Counted from the first letter of the stretch, positions 17,167 to 27,092 are shown. The stretch is DNA of 64,000 nt from Bog-473 sp035551835 (GCA_035551835.1 DASZMN010000072.1:11231-75230), one strand, 5' to 3'. Translations and numbers: made by a program. The notes: generated by a model from the sequence alone, not told the origin.

Positions 17167-18866
17167 GTCCTCCACCCGCCGAACTCGCTGATGTCGGGCG
17201 CTCCCTCGAGCGCGACCGGCTCGCAGAGGAAGCCCGGGACCGATGTCCCGTCCTCGAGCAGCACCGTCCCGATCAACATCGGAGGCGGGACCGCGGCGAC
17301 GAAATCGGCAAAGCGCGACGGAGCGAGGTCCCAGACCTCGACTTCAATCGGCAGGCCGCCACCCGTGACGCGGACAAGTCCGGGTTTCGGGGGTTCGGTC
17401 GCCAGGGCGTGCAGCCGGTAGCAGGATGCAGTGCGGGTGACGCTGCGAAGCCGTGCCCCGCGCGACGTCAGCTGGTGGTGCAGCGGCTGTCCGCTGAGAT
17501 GCGCACCCACGACGGCCAGCGACAGCGCGGGCGGCCGCAACCGCAGCGGGGAATGGTGCGGCGGAGGGGGCGACGACGAGTCCTCGAGCCGGGCCGCGAT
17601 CTCGAGCTGGACGAGGTCGGTGAAGGCCGGGCCGATACAGCTGACCCCGAACGGTCGCCCTGCTGCCATCCCGGCCGGGACGGCGACGGCGCACATGTCG
17701 AGCAGATTGAGGAACGTCGTGAAATGACCCAGCCCGGCGTTCACCCCGACCGGGTCGGCGGCGACCTCGGCCAACGTCGGGTGGCGCGTGGTCGTCGGTA
17801 GGAGCAAGGTGTCGGCGTCCACGCGGTCCCACTCGGCCTGGGCCTCGACCGCCAGCTGGGCCAACGTTTCCTGATCGGCCGCCAGCTCCACGGCGCGGAT
17901 GCCCGCGGCGGTGCCGATGATGCGGCCGACGATCGCGTCCACCTCGTGTGGGTGCGTCTCGACGAAGCGGCCCACCGCGGCGTACCGCTCGGCTACGAAC
18001 GCGCCATCGTAGAGGAGGCCGCCGGCGCGCAGGAAGGGACCGAGATCGAGCGGACGGAGGACGCAGCCCGCTTCCACGAGCCTCGCTGTGGCGGCGCCGT
18101 ACGCGTCCAGCCAATCCGTCGCCAGCACTCCGAGCACCTCGTCGCCGGGTACCGCGACCACCGCGGGTCTCCGGGGCGCGAGCGGCAGGTCGGACGGGAA
18201 CGAGCGACGTCCCGGCGCCGCGCCGTGCGGACCCGTCAGCGCAGCCATCGCTTCCTCGCAACCGGCCACGTCGCGAGCGAAGACCGTCACGCAGTCGAAG
18301 GACCGACAGGCCGGCACGACCCCGACGGTCGAGACGAGACCCACGGTCGCCTTGAACCCCACGACGCCGTTCAGGGCGGCGGGCACCCGGCCCGACCCGG
18401 CGGTGTCGGTACCCAAGGCAAGGTCGACCTCGCCCAGCGCGACGGCCACGGCTGAGCCACTGCTGCTCCCGCCCGCGATCAGGTCGGGGTCCGAGGCACT
18501 GCGGACCGCGCCGTAGGGGCTGCGTGTCCCCACCAACCCGGTGGCGAACTGGTCCATGTTCGTCTTCCCGATGCACAGCGCCCCCGACTCCAGCAAGGCC
18601 CGAACCGCGGGCGCGTCGTGCACGGGCAGGTAGGAGAAGGCCGGGCAGCCCGCCGTGGTCGGAAGTCCCGCCACGTCGACGTTGTCCTTGACGGCGAACG
18701 TCAGCCCGGCAAGCGGGAGGTCCGCCGCCGAGCGCACCTTCGCGTCGATCCGGTCCGCCGCCACGAAGATGTCTGTCGGGTCGAAGCGGCTGATCCACGC
18801 CTCGGGGCGCGGGGAAGCTTCGATCGCAGCCAGAGCGCGCTCCGCCGCCTGCCGCGCGCTCGTCAT
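17133..18866 (-). CDS. atzF: Allophanate hydrolase
   Basis: A 577-residue amidase-signature enzyme with the Ser-Ser-Lys triad: Lys60 in AVKDNVD, cis-Ser in GGSSSGS (134-136) and nucleophile Ser158 in TDTAGSGR. The C-terminal region of about 120 residues, from about 455 on, is the extra allophanate hydrolase domain that removes the N-carboxyl group. It splits allophanate to two ammonia and two CO2, the last step of urea or guanidine carboxylation pathways. ATG 18866 lies 13 bases after the carboxylase stop. Confidence 0.92.
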   Translation of the reverse strand: MTSARQAAERALAAIEASPRPEAWISRFDPTDIFVAADRIDAKVRSAADLPLAGLTFAVKDNVDVAGLPTTAGCPAFSYLPVHDAPAVRALLESGALCIGKTNMDQFATGLVGTRSPYGAVRSASDPDLIAGGSSSGSAVAVALGEVDLALGTDTAGSGRVPAALNGVVGFKATVGLVSTVGVVPACRSFDCVTVFARDVAGCEEAMAALTGPHGAAPGRRSFPSDLPLAPRRPAVVAVPGDEVLGVLATDWLDAYGAATARLVEAGCVLRPLDLGPFLRAGGLLYDGAFVAERYAAVGRFVETHPHEVDAIVGRIIGTAAGIRAVELAADQETLAQLAVEAQAEWDRVDADTLLLPTTTRHPTLAEVAADPVGVNAGLGHFTTFLNLLDMCAVAVPAGMAAGRPFGVSCIGPAFTDLVQLEIAARLEDSSSPPPPHHSPLRLRPPALSLAVVGAHLSGQPLHHQLTSRGARLRSVTRTASCYRLHALATEPPKPGLVRVTGGGLPIEVEVWDLAPSRFADFVAAVPPPMLIGTVLLEDGTSVPGFLCEPVALEGAPDISEFGGWRTYLDLAGSRSK

Positions 18867-18879
18867 GCGGCCCCACGCG

Positions 18880-21800
18880 TCACGCTGACTCCAAGACGAC
18901 GAGCGGCGCACCGGCGGCCACCTGCGTGCCCGGCGTCACGAAGACCTCGACGACCGCGCCGTTGCAGGGCGAGACCACCGCGGTCTCCGTCTTCATCGCC
19001 TCAATGATCACCATGGCCTGGCCGGCGACCACCTGGTCCCCCGGCTGCACGCTGACCTTCCACACGTTTGACGTCATCGGGGCAGTGACAAGCGTGCCGT
19101 TGGCCGGGACCGCGACGCTCGGCAAATCCGGCGGGTCCAGCGCAGGCTCGTTACGGGGCTCGAATTCGCCGGCGGCCGCCCAGGCGGCGCGCTCGGCTGC
19201 GAACGCGGCCGCCTGACGCTCCTTGAAGACCGCGATGCTCGGTGCCTCCTGGCGCAGCATGTCCTCGTACTCGTGCAACCGGAACGTGCCGGGCTCGGTG
19301 CGCACCGGAAACCGCCCCCCGGCAAAGTCGGCGCGCGCGTCGAGCAGCTCGTCCGCCGTCACCGGGTACCAGTGGATGCGGTCGAAGAACCGCAACAGCC
19401 AGGGGACGCCGGGTTCGAACGGGTGATGCTGACGATGGCTGTTCCAGATCTGCAGTGTCCGCCCGACGAGCTGGTAGCCACCCGGGCTCTCCATGCCATA
19501 GATGCATAGGTAGGCCCCGCCGATCCCGACTGAGCTGTCCGCCGTCCAGGTCCGAGCAGGGTTGTACTTCGTCGTGACCAGGCGGTGGCGTGGGTCGATG
19601 GGTGTCGCCAACGGCGCGCCCAGGTACACGTCGCCAAGACCGAGTACGAGGTAGGTGGCGTCGAACACGGTGCGGCGGACGTCCTCTACGTCGTCGAGCC
19701 CGTTGATGCGCCGGATGAACTCGATGTTCCACGGGCACCACGGCGCGTCCTCCCGGACGCCCGCCGCGTAGCGGGCTGTGGCCTCGTGCGTCACCGGGTC
19801 GTCCCAGGACAGCGGGAGGTGGATGGCTCGGCTCGCCACCTCCAGTTCCTCGGAGCTCGGCAAAGTCTCCTCGAGCGCGCCCACCGCGTCGAGCATGTGC
19901 CGGAGCGACGTGGCGCGCGGGTCGAAGTGCACCTGCAAGGTGCGCACGCCCGGCGTCAGATCGACGATGCCCTCGAGACCGGCCGCGACGATCTGATCCG
20001 CCAGCACGTGGACCCGGGCCCGCATAGATAGGTCGAGTTCCATCGCGCCGTATTCGACCAGCAGGTTGTCGTCCCCATTGGCCCGGTAGGTGACCGCGGG
20101 TGTTGCCCCGGCTGGCCGCCGGTCCAGGACGCCCGACAGGTCGGCGCCCTTGCCGTTGGCGGTGCACGTGAAGTTGGGCACGAAGCGGACGCGGTCGTCG
20201 GGCCGCAGCTGCCCGAGCTTCCAGCGTTCCGAGCTCAAGACCGTCGCCGGGCAGACGAATCCGCCGAGGCTCGGCCCGTCGGGTCCGAGCAGGATGGGGA
20301 GGTCGCCCGTGTAGTTCACCGCACCCACCGAGTACGGCGTGTCGTGGATGTTCGAGGGGTGGAGGCCGGCGTCGCCGCCGTCGTCCCGGGCCCAGCCCGG
20401 GCGCGGCCCGACGAGGCGCACGCCCGTCCGGGCCGAATTGAAATGCACCTCCCAGGCCGTTGCGTAGAGCGCGTCCAGGTCCGCCGCTAGGAAGAATTCG
20501 GGGGCGGCATGGGGTCCTGGTACGACGCCGAGCTCCCAGTCCTGCGTGAAGTGCGGCCGCTCTGGCCTGATCCCGGGCGCCCGCACCCCCACGGGTTCTC
20601 CAGTCGCATGCAGCACGTCGCCGGCCCTCAGCGTGCGGCCACCCAGGCCGCCGATGCCGCCCAGCGTGAAGGTCGCCGCGCTCCCGAGGTACTCGGGCAA
20701 TTCGAGCGCGCCGGCCACGAGCACGTAGGCCCGGATGCCCGGAGGCCCGATCGACCCGACGTCGAGCGTGGAGCCAGCGGGCACCGTGACCGGCTCCCAC
20801 ATGGGCACGGCGACGCTGTCCACCTGCACCGCGGCAGGGGCGCCCGTCACGCAGACCACCGTGTCGACGGCGCAGTGCAGCGCCGGCCCGTCCAACGTCG
20901 CCTCCAAGCCGGCCGCACCCTCGGCGTTGCCCAGAGCGAGGTTGCCCCACCGGAACGACCAATCGTCCATTGGCCCCGAGGGCGGGACGCCGACGTCCCA
21001 GTAACCCTGCCGCCCGGGCCAGGCCTGCACTGTCGTCTGGGTGCCGGGCCGGACGACGTCGATCCGGTGCGAGTCGTACACCACGTCGAGCAGTGTCGCC
21101 GTGGTGTGGCGAGCCGACCGGAACTCCGCGTCCTGCAGAGCCTGCTCCACGAAGGCCAGAGAGGTCTCGATGCCGCCGATCGCGCTCTTGGCGAGCGCCG
21201 CCCCGAGCGCGTCGATGGCGCCGTCGCGATCCGGAGCGGTGGCGACGACCTTGGCCAACAAGGGGTCGTAGGCGGTTGAGATCTCCGTCCCCGCTTCGAC
21301 CCAGCTGTCCACGCGCACCCCCGTCGGCCAATGGACGGACGTGATGAGTCCGGGGCTGGGCCGCCAGTCCCGTTCGGGGTCCTCGGCGTAGACCCGAGTC
21401 TCGATGGCCGCGCCAGCGGGCCTGGCCAGACGCGCCTCGTGCAGGGCACCGGGGTCGCCCGCGGCGACCCGCAGCATGATCTCGACCAGGTCGAGCCCGT
21501 ACACCTGCTCGGTGACGGGGTGCTCCACCTGCAACCGAGTATTCACCTCGAGGAACATCGCCTCGGACCTCTCGACGTCATAGAGGAATTCGACGGTGCC
21601 GGCGGACCGGTACCAGACCGAGCGGCAGAGGTCGGCGCTGGTCCGCGCCAGCATCTCGCGCACCGCGTCGGGAAGGTTGGGTGCGGGGGCCTCCTCGACC
21701 ACCTTCTGGTTCCGACGCTGGAGTGTGCAGTCGCGGTCGCCCAACACGACGATGTCGCCGCCGCCGTCCCCCATCACCTGCACCTCGACGTGGCGCGCCC

Positions 21801-22419
21801 GCCGCACTCGACGCTCGAGGAAGACGCCGTCGTCGCCGAAGTTCGACCCCGCCAGGCGCGCCACCCGAGCGAAGACCTCGCGCAGCTCGTCCGGCCCGTC
21901 GCACGGCGAGATACCGATACCGCCACCGCCGCCCGTCGCCTTGAGCATGACCGGGTAGCCGATGCGCTCGGCCTCCTCACACGCGTGGTCGACGCTGGAG
22001 AGCAGCCCCGACCCGGGCACCAGCGGCACACCAGCCGCCGCCGCGGCGGCCCGCGCCTCGTGCTTGACGCCGAAGAGCTCGATCTGCGCCGGGGTGGGGC
22101 CGACGAAGACGAGTCCCGCCGCCTCGACGGCCCGGGCGAAGGCCGCGTGCTCGGATAAGAAGCCGTAGCCGGGGTGCACGCCCCACGCTCCCGTGGCAAG
22201 GGCGGCCTCAATGACAGCGTCCCCTCGCAGATAGCTCTCCCGGGCCGGAGCCGTTCCCAGCCGCACGGCCCGGTCGGCGTTGCGCACGTGCAGGGAGTCA
22301 CGATCCGCGTCGGAAAAGACCGCGATGGTCTCGAGACCCAGGCGCTTCGCCGTCGCCATGATCCGCGCCGCGATCTCGCCCCGGTTGGCCACCAACAACG
22401 GTCCGACCTCGAGGTTCAT
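18880..22419 (-). CDS. Biotin-dependent guanidine/urea carboxylase
   Basis: A 1179-residue multidomain enzyme: biotin carboxylase with ATP-grasp (opening VGPLLVANRGEIAARI, HPGYGFLSE, GGGGIGIS), then the two KipI/KipA-type carboxyltransferase halves, and a C-terminal biotinyl domain with the biotin lysine in IEAMKTE (K1143). It carboxylates guanidine or urea with ATP and bicarbonate. The two DUF1989 genes upstream mark it as the guanidine carboxylase type described by Schneider and co-workers rather than a urea-only enzyme. ATG 22419 overlaps the upstream stop by 4 bases. Confidence 0.92.
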   Translation of the reverse strand: MNLEVGPLLVANRGEIAARIMATAKRLGLETIAVFSDADRDSLHVRNADRAVRLGTAPARESYLRGDAVIEAALATGAWGVHPGYGFLSEHAAFARAVEAAGLVFVGPTPAQIELFGVKHEARAAAAAAGVPLVPGSGLLSSVDHACEEAERIGYPVMLKATGGGGGIGISPCDGPDELREVFARVARLAGSNFGDDGVFLERRVRRARHVEVQVMGDGGGDIVVLGDRDCTLQRRNQKVVEEAPAPNLPDAVREMLARTSADLCRSVWYRSAGTVEFLYDVERSEAMFLEVNTRLQVEHPVTEQVYGLDLVEIMLRVAAGDPGALHEARLARPAGAAIETRVYAEDPERDWRPSPGLITSVHWPTGVRVDSWVEAGTEISTAYDPLLAKVVATAPDRDGAIDALGAALAKSAIGGIETSLAFVEQALQDAEFRSARHTTATLLDVVYDSHRIDVVRPGTQTTVQAWPGRQGYWDVGVPPSGPMDDWSFRWGNLALGNAEGAAGLEATLDGPALHCAVDTVVCVTGAPAAVQVDSVAVPMWEPVTVPAGSTLDVGSIGPPGIRAYVLVAGALELPEYLGSAATFTLGGIGGLGGRTLRAGDVLHATGEPVGVRAPGIRPERPHFTQDWELGVVPGPHAAPEFFLAADLDALYATAWEVHFNSARTGVRLVGPRPGWARDDGGDAGLHPSNIHDTPYSVGAVNYTGDLPILLGPDGPSLGGFVCPATVLSSERWKLGQLRPDDRVRFVPNFTCTANGKGADLSGVLDRRPAGATPAVTYRANGDDNLLVEYGAMELDLSMRARVHVLADQIVAAGLEGIVDLTPGVRTLQVHFDPRATSLRHMLDAVGALEETLPSSEELEVASRAIHLPLSWDDPVTHEATARYAAGVREDAPWCPWNIEFIRRINGLDDVEDVRRTVFDATYLVLGLGDVYLGAPLATPIDPRHRLVTTKYNPARTWTADSSVGIGGAYLCIYGMESPGGYQLVGRTLQIWNSHRQHHPFEPGVPWLLRFFDRIHWYPVTADELLDARADFAGGRFPVRTEPGTFRLHEYEDMLRQEAPSIAVFKERQAAAFAAERAAWAAAGEFEPRNEPALDPPDLPSVAVPANGTLVTAPMTSNVWKVSVQPGDQVVAGQAMVIIEAMKTETAVVSPCNGAVVEVFVTPGTQVAAGAPLVVLESA

Positions 22420-23024
22420 GGTGCCTGCACCACCACGCGCACAGGGGTCGGGTTGAAGCCGTTACACGGGTTGTTCACCTGTGGGCAGTTGGAGATCAGC
22501 GTCAACACGGCGACGTGGGACTGCAGGCGGAGCGTGCGGCCGGGTGCGGAGATCCCGTCGACGATGCCGAGCGTGCCGTCCTCCTCGACCGGCACGTTCA
22601 TGTACCAGTTGATGTTGCTGACGAGGTCACGCTTACCAAGGCCCCAGCGGGCGCCCTCGACGAGGAAATTCTCGACGCACGCGTGCTGCGCCTTCGTGTG
22701 GTACCCGTAGCGAAGCGTGTTCGCCTCCTTCGAGCAGGCACCCCCGAGCGTGTCGTGGCGTCCCACCTCGTCGGCGGTGACGGTGAGCAGCGGCCGGCCT
22801 TCGTTCGAGCGCAGCTCGCTGCCGGTCGTCAAGAAGATGGAGCCCTGGCGCGCCACCGTATCGGGGGCGCTGTAGCGCTCGGCGGTGTCCGAGGCGACGT
22901 AGAACAGGCAGTCGACCGCCTGGTTGCCCTCGAGGTCGACGATCTCGAGGGTGCCCCCAGCGGGCACGATCCCGGACCACGGCGTCCGCGGCGCCACCAC
23001 GTCGTCACTCACGGTGCGCATCAT
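22416..23024 (-). CDS. Carboxyguanidine deiminase subunit (urea carboxylase-associated, DUF1989)
   Basis: A 202-residue DUF1989 protein, formerly called urea carboxylase-associated protein. Family blocks seen are PAGGTLEIVDLEGNQAVD, ADEVGRHDTLGGACS and the Cys-rich end HACVENF...NCPQVNNPCNGFNPTPV. DUF1989 pairs form the CgdA/CgdB deiminase that turns carboxyguanidine into allophanate. Which subunit this is cannot be decided here. ATG 23024 overlaps the upstream stop (ATGATG), and the stop overlaps the carboxylase start: a tight three-gene unit. Confidence 0.87.
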   Translation of the reverse strand: MMRTVSDDVVAPRTPWSGIVPAGGTLEIVDLEGNQAVDCLFYVASDTAERYSAPDTVARQGSIFLTTGSELRSNEGRPLLTVTADEVGRHDTLGGACSKEANTLRYGYHTKAQHACVENFLVEGARWGLGKRDLVSNINWYMNVPVEEDGTLGIVDGISAPGRTLRLQSHVAVLTLISNCPQVNNPCNGFNPTPVRVVVQAP

Positions 23025-23872
23025 CTGGTCGCCCGGGCATCGCGATCGTCCGCGGTGTTGAAGTAGGCGCGCTCGCGCTCGGGACTCGAGGTCCACGTCG
23101 GGTCGGTCGGGTTGGTCGGCTCCCCGGACCACCCGGCGATGCCGAGCGTCGTGGCATGCCACCGATCGGCGGGGTCGATGGGGTGGGCGGTGTTGGCCAG
23201 GAGCACGATAAGGGGCAACTCGGCCTTCAGGTCGACAACGGCGGGTGCACCGGATCCTCCTTGCCACAGCAGCCGGCCGCTCGACGGCTCGACCCGGACG
23301 CCCTTGAAGAACGACAGGCTGGGCGGCACGTCGCGGGGGGAAAGCCCGTGCTTGGCGGCGCCGAGGAGGAAGAGCTCGCGCCCGGCGGGCGAGGGACCCT
23401 CGGGACTGCCGCTCCCATAGCGCTCCTCATTGTGCGCCCGCGAGGAGGTCCCACAGATCGAGTCGTGACGTCCCGAGGTGTCGCTCACGACCGTTGCCAG
23501 GACTCGTCCCTGGTCCGAGAGCAGTTGCTGGCCAACAGCGGTGTAGACCTGCCACTGCACCTTGACGGTGTCCGCCACGTTGAGACGCTCCCAGGGTTGG
23601 TCGCTCCGGAACAGGAGCAGGTGTGCGCAGGCATCCGCTTCGGGGTCACTCAGGCGGATCGTCGTCCCTGCGGCCACGGCCTTGTGGGCGTACCCGCCCG
23701 GTGCGACCGTCTCAACCCAGATGAGACGCGCCGCGTCCACGCCGTCCGGCACGGCGGTGGCCCGGCGGGCCGGGATGGTCGGCATGTGGGTCGCAGCGAC
23801 TTCGGCCTGGGCGCGAGCATGGTCGCGTGCTCCCGACGTGGTGGCCGTCTGACCGCTCGTCGGGCTCGACAT
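23021..23872 (-). CDS. Carboxyguanidine deiminase subunit (urea carboxylase-associated, DUF1989)
   Basis: A 283-residue DUF1989 protein, first gene of the guanidine carboxylase operon. Family blocks include VAPGGYAHKAVAAGTTIRLS, SDTSGRHDSICGTSS and the end ANTAHPIDPADRWHATTLG; an N-terminal extension of about 45 residues is likely disordered. It pairs with the next DUF1989 gene as the second deiminase subunit. ATG 23872 has GAGAGGAAAGGG just upstream. A TetR-type palindrome sits 46 bases before the start, so repression by the divergent TetR gene is likely. Confidence 0.86.
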   Translation of the reverse strand: MSSPTSGQTATTSGARDHARAQAEVAATHMPTIPARRATAVPDGVDAARLIWVETVAPGGYAHKAVAAGTTIRLSDPEADACAHLLLFRSDQPWERLNVADTVKVQWQVYTAVGQQLLSDQGRVLATVVSDTSGRHDSICGTSSRAHNEERYGSGSPEGPSPAGRELFLLGAAKHGLSPRDVPPSLSFFKGVRVEPSSGRLLWQGGSGAPAVVDLKAELPLIVLLANTAHPIDPADRWHATTLGIAGWSGEPTNPTDPTWTSSPERERAYFNTADDRDARATR

Positions 23873-23917
23873 CCCTTTCCTCTCTGCCGAATACGGTCGG
23901 TCCGACTAGGATGATTA

Positions 23918-23933
23918 TCTATCGCACGATAGA
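23918..23933. promoter_or_regulatory. Palindromic operator between cgd operon and tetR
   Basis: TCTATCG-CA-CGATAGA is a perfect 7+7 inverted repeat in the middle of the 101-base divergent intergenic region. TAGATAAT on the minus strand next to it resembles a -10 element of the guanidine carboxylase operon. Position and symmetry fit an operator for the adjacent TetR-family regulator. Confidence 0.7.
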
Positions 23934-23973
23934 AATCCAGCCCATGACCCGCTCCTTCACGCGTCGTTAACAC

Positions 23974-24645
23974 ATGGCCATATCCAACGAGGCGATCCGA
24001 CCGGTCGGCCGTCCGCGCGCGACGCCCGGCTACTCGTCCGAGGACGTTGCCGAAGAGATCCTGATGGCGGCCGCGGAGCTCTTCGCGGAGAACGGGTTCA
24101 CCACCACGTCCACGCGCGCCATCGCCGACGCCGTGGGGCTCCGTCAGGCCTCGCTGTTCCATTACTTCGCGCGCAAGGAAGACATCCTCATCGAATTGCT
24201 GGACCGCACCGTGCGTCCGACGCTCGACGTCGTGCACCGCCTCAAGTTGGAAAAACATGCGCCTGAGCTGGCCTTATGGCACCTCATTCGGGTCGACACG
24301 GCCAACCTGTGCGAGCCACAGAACCTGGGCGCCCTCCAGTTGCTCCCAGAGGCGCGCGGCGACCAGTTCGAATTTTTCTGGCGCCGCCGCAATCAGCTCT
24401 TCCGCGTCTACGCGCGACTCATCGCGCGTGGCTATGACGCCGGCACCTTTCGCGAGGCGGATCCGCGCATGTCGGCCGAAGTCGTGTTCGGGTTGGTCGA
24501 AAGCGTCATCACGGCCAGCCACTCCTTCAGGCAAAGATCCACCACACCCGTGGTCATTGCGGACGCAGCATTGCGCATCTGCGGTGTGCCGCCCGGCCGC
24601 GCACGCGCGGTCGCGCGTGCAGCTCGCCTTCTCGAAGCGCGCTGA
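23974..24645 (+). CDS. TetR-family regulator of the guanidine carboxylase operon
   Basis: A 223-residue TetR protein. The HTH lies at about residues 30-75 (IADAVGLRQASLFHYFARKED). The ligand-binding part begins after LDRTVRPTLDVV and ends with a PxxxARAVARAARLLEAR helix. It diverges from the DUF1989-carboxylase operon with one perfect palindrome between them. The ligand is plausibly guanidine or a derivative, by analogy only. Confidence 0.88.
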   Translation: MAISNEAIRPVGRPRATPGYSSEDVAEEILMAAAELFAENGFTTTSTRAIADAVGLRQASLFHYFARKEDILIELLDRTVRPTLDVVHRLKLEKHAPELALWHLIRVDTANLCEPQNLGALQLLPEARGDQFEFFWRRRNQLFRVYARLIARGYDAGTFREADPRMSAEVVFGLVESVITASHSFRQRSTTPVVIADAALRICGVPPGRARAVARAARLLEAR

Positions 24646-24763
24646 CGCGCGTGTTCACCGTTCTGAAACGTTCTCGAACTCACCCGGAAACAGAAGGGGG
24701 TTTGAATCGACCTCGTTGACAGAGAGGCGACGGGGGGCGGCTCGCAGAAGGTGAGGAGGTGAG

Positions 24764-25408
24764 ATGACGGACGCAGCGCCCATCTTCGTCGGCCGCCCCG
24801 TACTGCTCTCCATCGACATCCAGCGCGGGTACGCCCTGCCACCCGAGGAGTCGGGCATCGCAATCATGGATGGCCACGCCGGCCTGATCGCCAACGCGGA
24901 GCGCGTCGTCGCCGCCGCCAGGTTGGCGGCGATCCCCGTCGTCTTCTTCCAGGAGGCACACCGGCCCGACCTGGTCGACTTCGGGCGCGAGCTCGACGGC
25001 ACCGAAGGGGTGCACTGCCTCGAAGGCGACGACGGGACGGAGCTGTGGCCGACGCTCGTACCGGGGCCGGGCGAGTACGGCATCGCGAAGCGGCGCTACT
25101 CCTGCTTCTTCGGCACCGACCTCGAGATCCTCCTCAAGGGTCTCGGCGCGTCGACCCTCGTACTGATCGGCGGCCTGACGGATGTGTGCATCCACTACAC
25201 GTTCGCCGACGCCCACCAGCACGACTACCGGGTGCGCGTCGTCTCCGACTGCGTCATCGGCTCAACCGAGGCCCGGCACGAGGCTTCTCTCAGCGCCATG
25301 GAGTACCTCCAGCACGGTGCGCGTCGAACAACTTCCGAGGTGGTCGAGGCATTTGAGACCCACGGCAACACCAACGAACCGGCCAACGTCCACAAAGGAG
25401 CGGCATGA
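24764..25408 (+). CDS. Isochorismatase-family cysteine amidohydrolase
   Basis: A 214-residue enzyme with the Asp-Lys-Cys triad: D18 in SIDIQRGY, K109 in IAKRRYSCF and C142 in GGLTDVCIHYT. Relatives include biuret hydrolase, N-carbamoylsarcosine amidase and ureidoacrylate amidohydrolase, all releasing ammonia from ureido or amide groups, which suits this region. ATG 24764 follows GGTGAGGAGGTGAG. Its stop overlaps the start of the substrate-binding protein (ATGATG), so the two are co-translated. Confidence 0.86.
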   Translation: MTDAAPIFVGRPVLLSIDIQRGYALPPEESGIAIMDGHAGLIANAERVVAAARLAAIPVVFFQEAHRPDLVDFGRELDGTEGVHCLEGDDGTELWPTLVPGPGEYGIAKRRYSCFFGTDLEILLKGLGASTLVLIGGLTDVCIHYTFADAHQHDYRVRVVSDCVIGSTEARHEASLSAMEYLQHGARRTTSEVVEAFETHGNTNEPANVHKGAA

Positions 25409-27021
25409 TGCCAGGTCTCACGTCGTCGGCGCGCACCGCCCGACGCACCCTCGCCACCGCAGCGGTCCTTGCGCTTGCGGCGGCGCCAGCATGGGTGGCC
25501 TCGTCGCCTCCAGCCGGCGCGGCCTCGTACCCCACGAGTCACACGCTCAACCTGAGCTTCCTCCAAGACCCCGGCCAGCCGCCCGACCCCGACGTGTACT
25601 ACGCGGGCGAGGGGCTGCTCCTGACGCGGAACATGTATGAGGGACTTCTGACCTATAAGGCAGACACCGCTCAGCGAGTGCTCGAGCCGGAGCTGGCCAC
25701 CAGTTGGTCGGTGTCGAAAAATGGTCTCGTCTACAGCTTCCAGCTGCGCCACGGCGTGCTGTTCCATGACGGGACAGCCTTCACCTCGGCGGCCATCGCT
25801 CCTGACTTTGCCCGGCGTGCGGCCGTCAACGGGGGACCCGCCTACATGGTGTCCGATGTTGCCTCCGTGGCGACCCCGAATCCCTACCAGGCGGTCATCA
25901 CCTTGAAGACGCCGAACTCGGCGTTCCTCGACTACTTGGCATCCCCATACGGCCCGGCGATGATGAGCCCGACCGCGCTGGCGGCAAATGCCGGGTCGGA
26001 CAACGACCAGACATACCTCGAAACGCACGACGTCGGGACCGGCCCCTACACCCTGACCGATGCGAAGGTCGGCGTGATGTACCAGATGAAGGCATTCCCG
26101 CAGTACTGGGGGCCCAAGCCCTACTACACGACCATCAACCTTCCGGTCATCGACGACCTCGCCACCGAGGAGATCGAGTTCAACGACGGTCAGATCGCCG
26201 CCATCCTCCATGACATGACCACCTCGGTGATCGCCCAGTACAAGGCCAAGACCAACGTGTCGTCGTACTCGCTCCCGAGCCTCCAGTCCGACACCGCATA
26301 CGTGAACGAGAACAAGGGCCTTATGAACTCGGCCGCCAACCGGCTGGCCGTGCTGGGGGCGATCAACGTGGCCTACTTGGTGGCCGGCATCTTTCCTGGC
26401 CGCGGCACGGTGGCCAAGCAGGCCGGTCCGACCGGGCTCATCCCCGAGCCCTACGGCAAACAGAACATCGCCTACGACCCAGCGAAGTTGAAGGACCTCG
26501 TCAAGCGACTACCGGCGTCTGAGCGTTCGTTCACTGTGGGCTACGACACCGGAGCGCCCGACGACCAGCTCCTCGCCGAGGACATCGGCGCCGAGCTGCA
26601 GGCCGACGGCCTGACCACCAAGGTCGTCGGGTACCAGACCTCCGAGATATTCGGCTGGGTGGGGAACGTCGCCGCCTCGCAGGGTCCGGGGAGCCCCAAC
26701 ATGCTCATCGACTACTTCTGGCCCGACACGTACAACACCTATACCTGGACGCACATCAGTTTCGATCCCTCGGGGGGCTTGCAGTACGTCAATTGCGACA
26801 GCGTGCCTGACGAGACCAACCTCAACACTCAAGCGCTCCAGACGGGATCGCTCTCCACGTACAACAAGGTGATCGAGAACTCGGTGAAGAGCGGCTGCTG
26901 GCTCAACATCGTCGACAAAGACGACGCGATGGTCGCCCAGCCGTGGCTGAAGGGCATCCCCCAGGCGCACGTCGTGACCGACCCCGAGATGCTGCACCTC
27001 GCCAAGCTCCACCCAGGATGA
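25405..27021 (+). CDS. ABC transporter substrate-binding protein, family 5 (peptide/nickel/opine type)
   Basis: A 538-residue exported protein. Signal peptide residues 1 to about 35 (RTLATAAVLALAAAPAWVAS, cleavage near AGAAS); no lipobox Cys, which is unusual for a Gram-positive binding protein. The mature part has the SBP_bac_5 pattern: an early ELATSWSVSKNGLVYSFQLRHGVLFHDG block and VGTGPYTLTDAKVG. It probably binds the island's substrate for the Dpp-type ATPase and permeases encoded 3 kb downstream, although the riboswitch and four genes intervene. The end is followed by the riboswitch. Confidence 0.87.
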   Translation: MMPGLTSSARTARRTLATAAVLALAAAPAWVASSPPAGAASYPTSHTLNLSFLQDPGQPPDPDVYYAGEGLLLTRNMYEGLLTYKADTAQRVLEPELATSWSVSKNGLVYSFQLRHGVLFHDGTAFTSAAIAPDFARRAAVNGGPAYMVSDVASVATPNPYQAVITLKTPNSAFLDYLASPYGPAMMSPTALAANAGSDNDQTYLETHDVGTGPYTLTDAKVGVMYQMKAFPQYWGPKPYYTTINLPVIDDLATEEIEFNDGQIAAILHDMTTSVIAQYKAKTNVSSYSLPSLQSDTAYVNENKGLMNSAANRLAVLGAINVAYLVAGIFPGRGTVAKQAGPTGLIPEPYGKQNIAYDPAKLKDLVKRLPASERSFTVGYDTGAPDDQLLAEDIGAELQADGLTTKVVGYQTSEIFGWVGNVAASQGPGSPNMLIDYFWPDTYNTYTWTHISFDPSGGLQYVNCDSVPDETNLNTQALQTGSLSTYNKVIENSVKSGCWLNIVDKDDAMVAQPWLKGIPQAHVVTDPEMLHLAKLHPG

Positions 27022-27092
27022 AAAACCCCCACGAACACACGAGACAGGAGACCCGAACCACACGCCACACGAGCGCGACAGACAGTTTCAAC

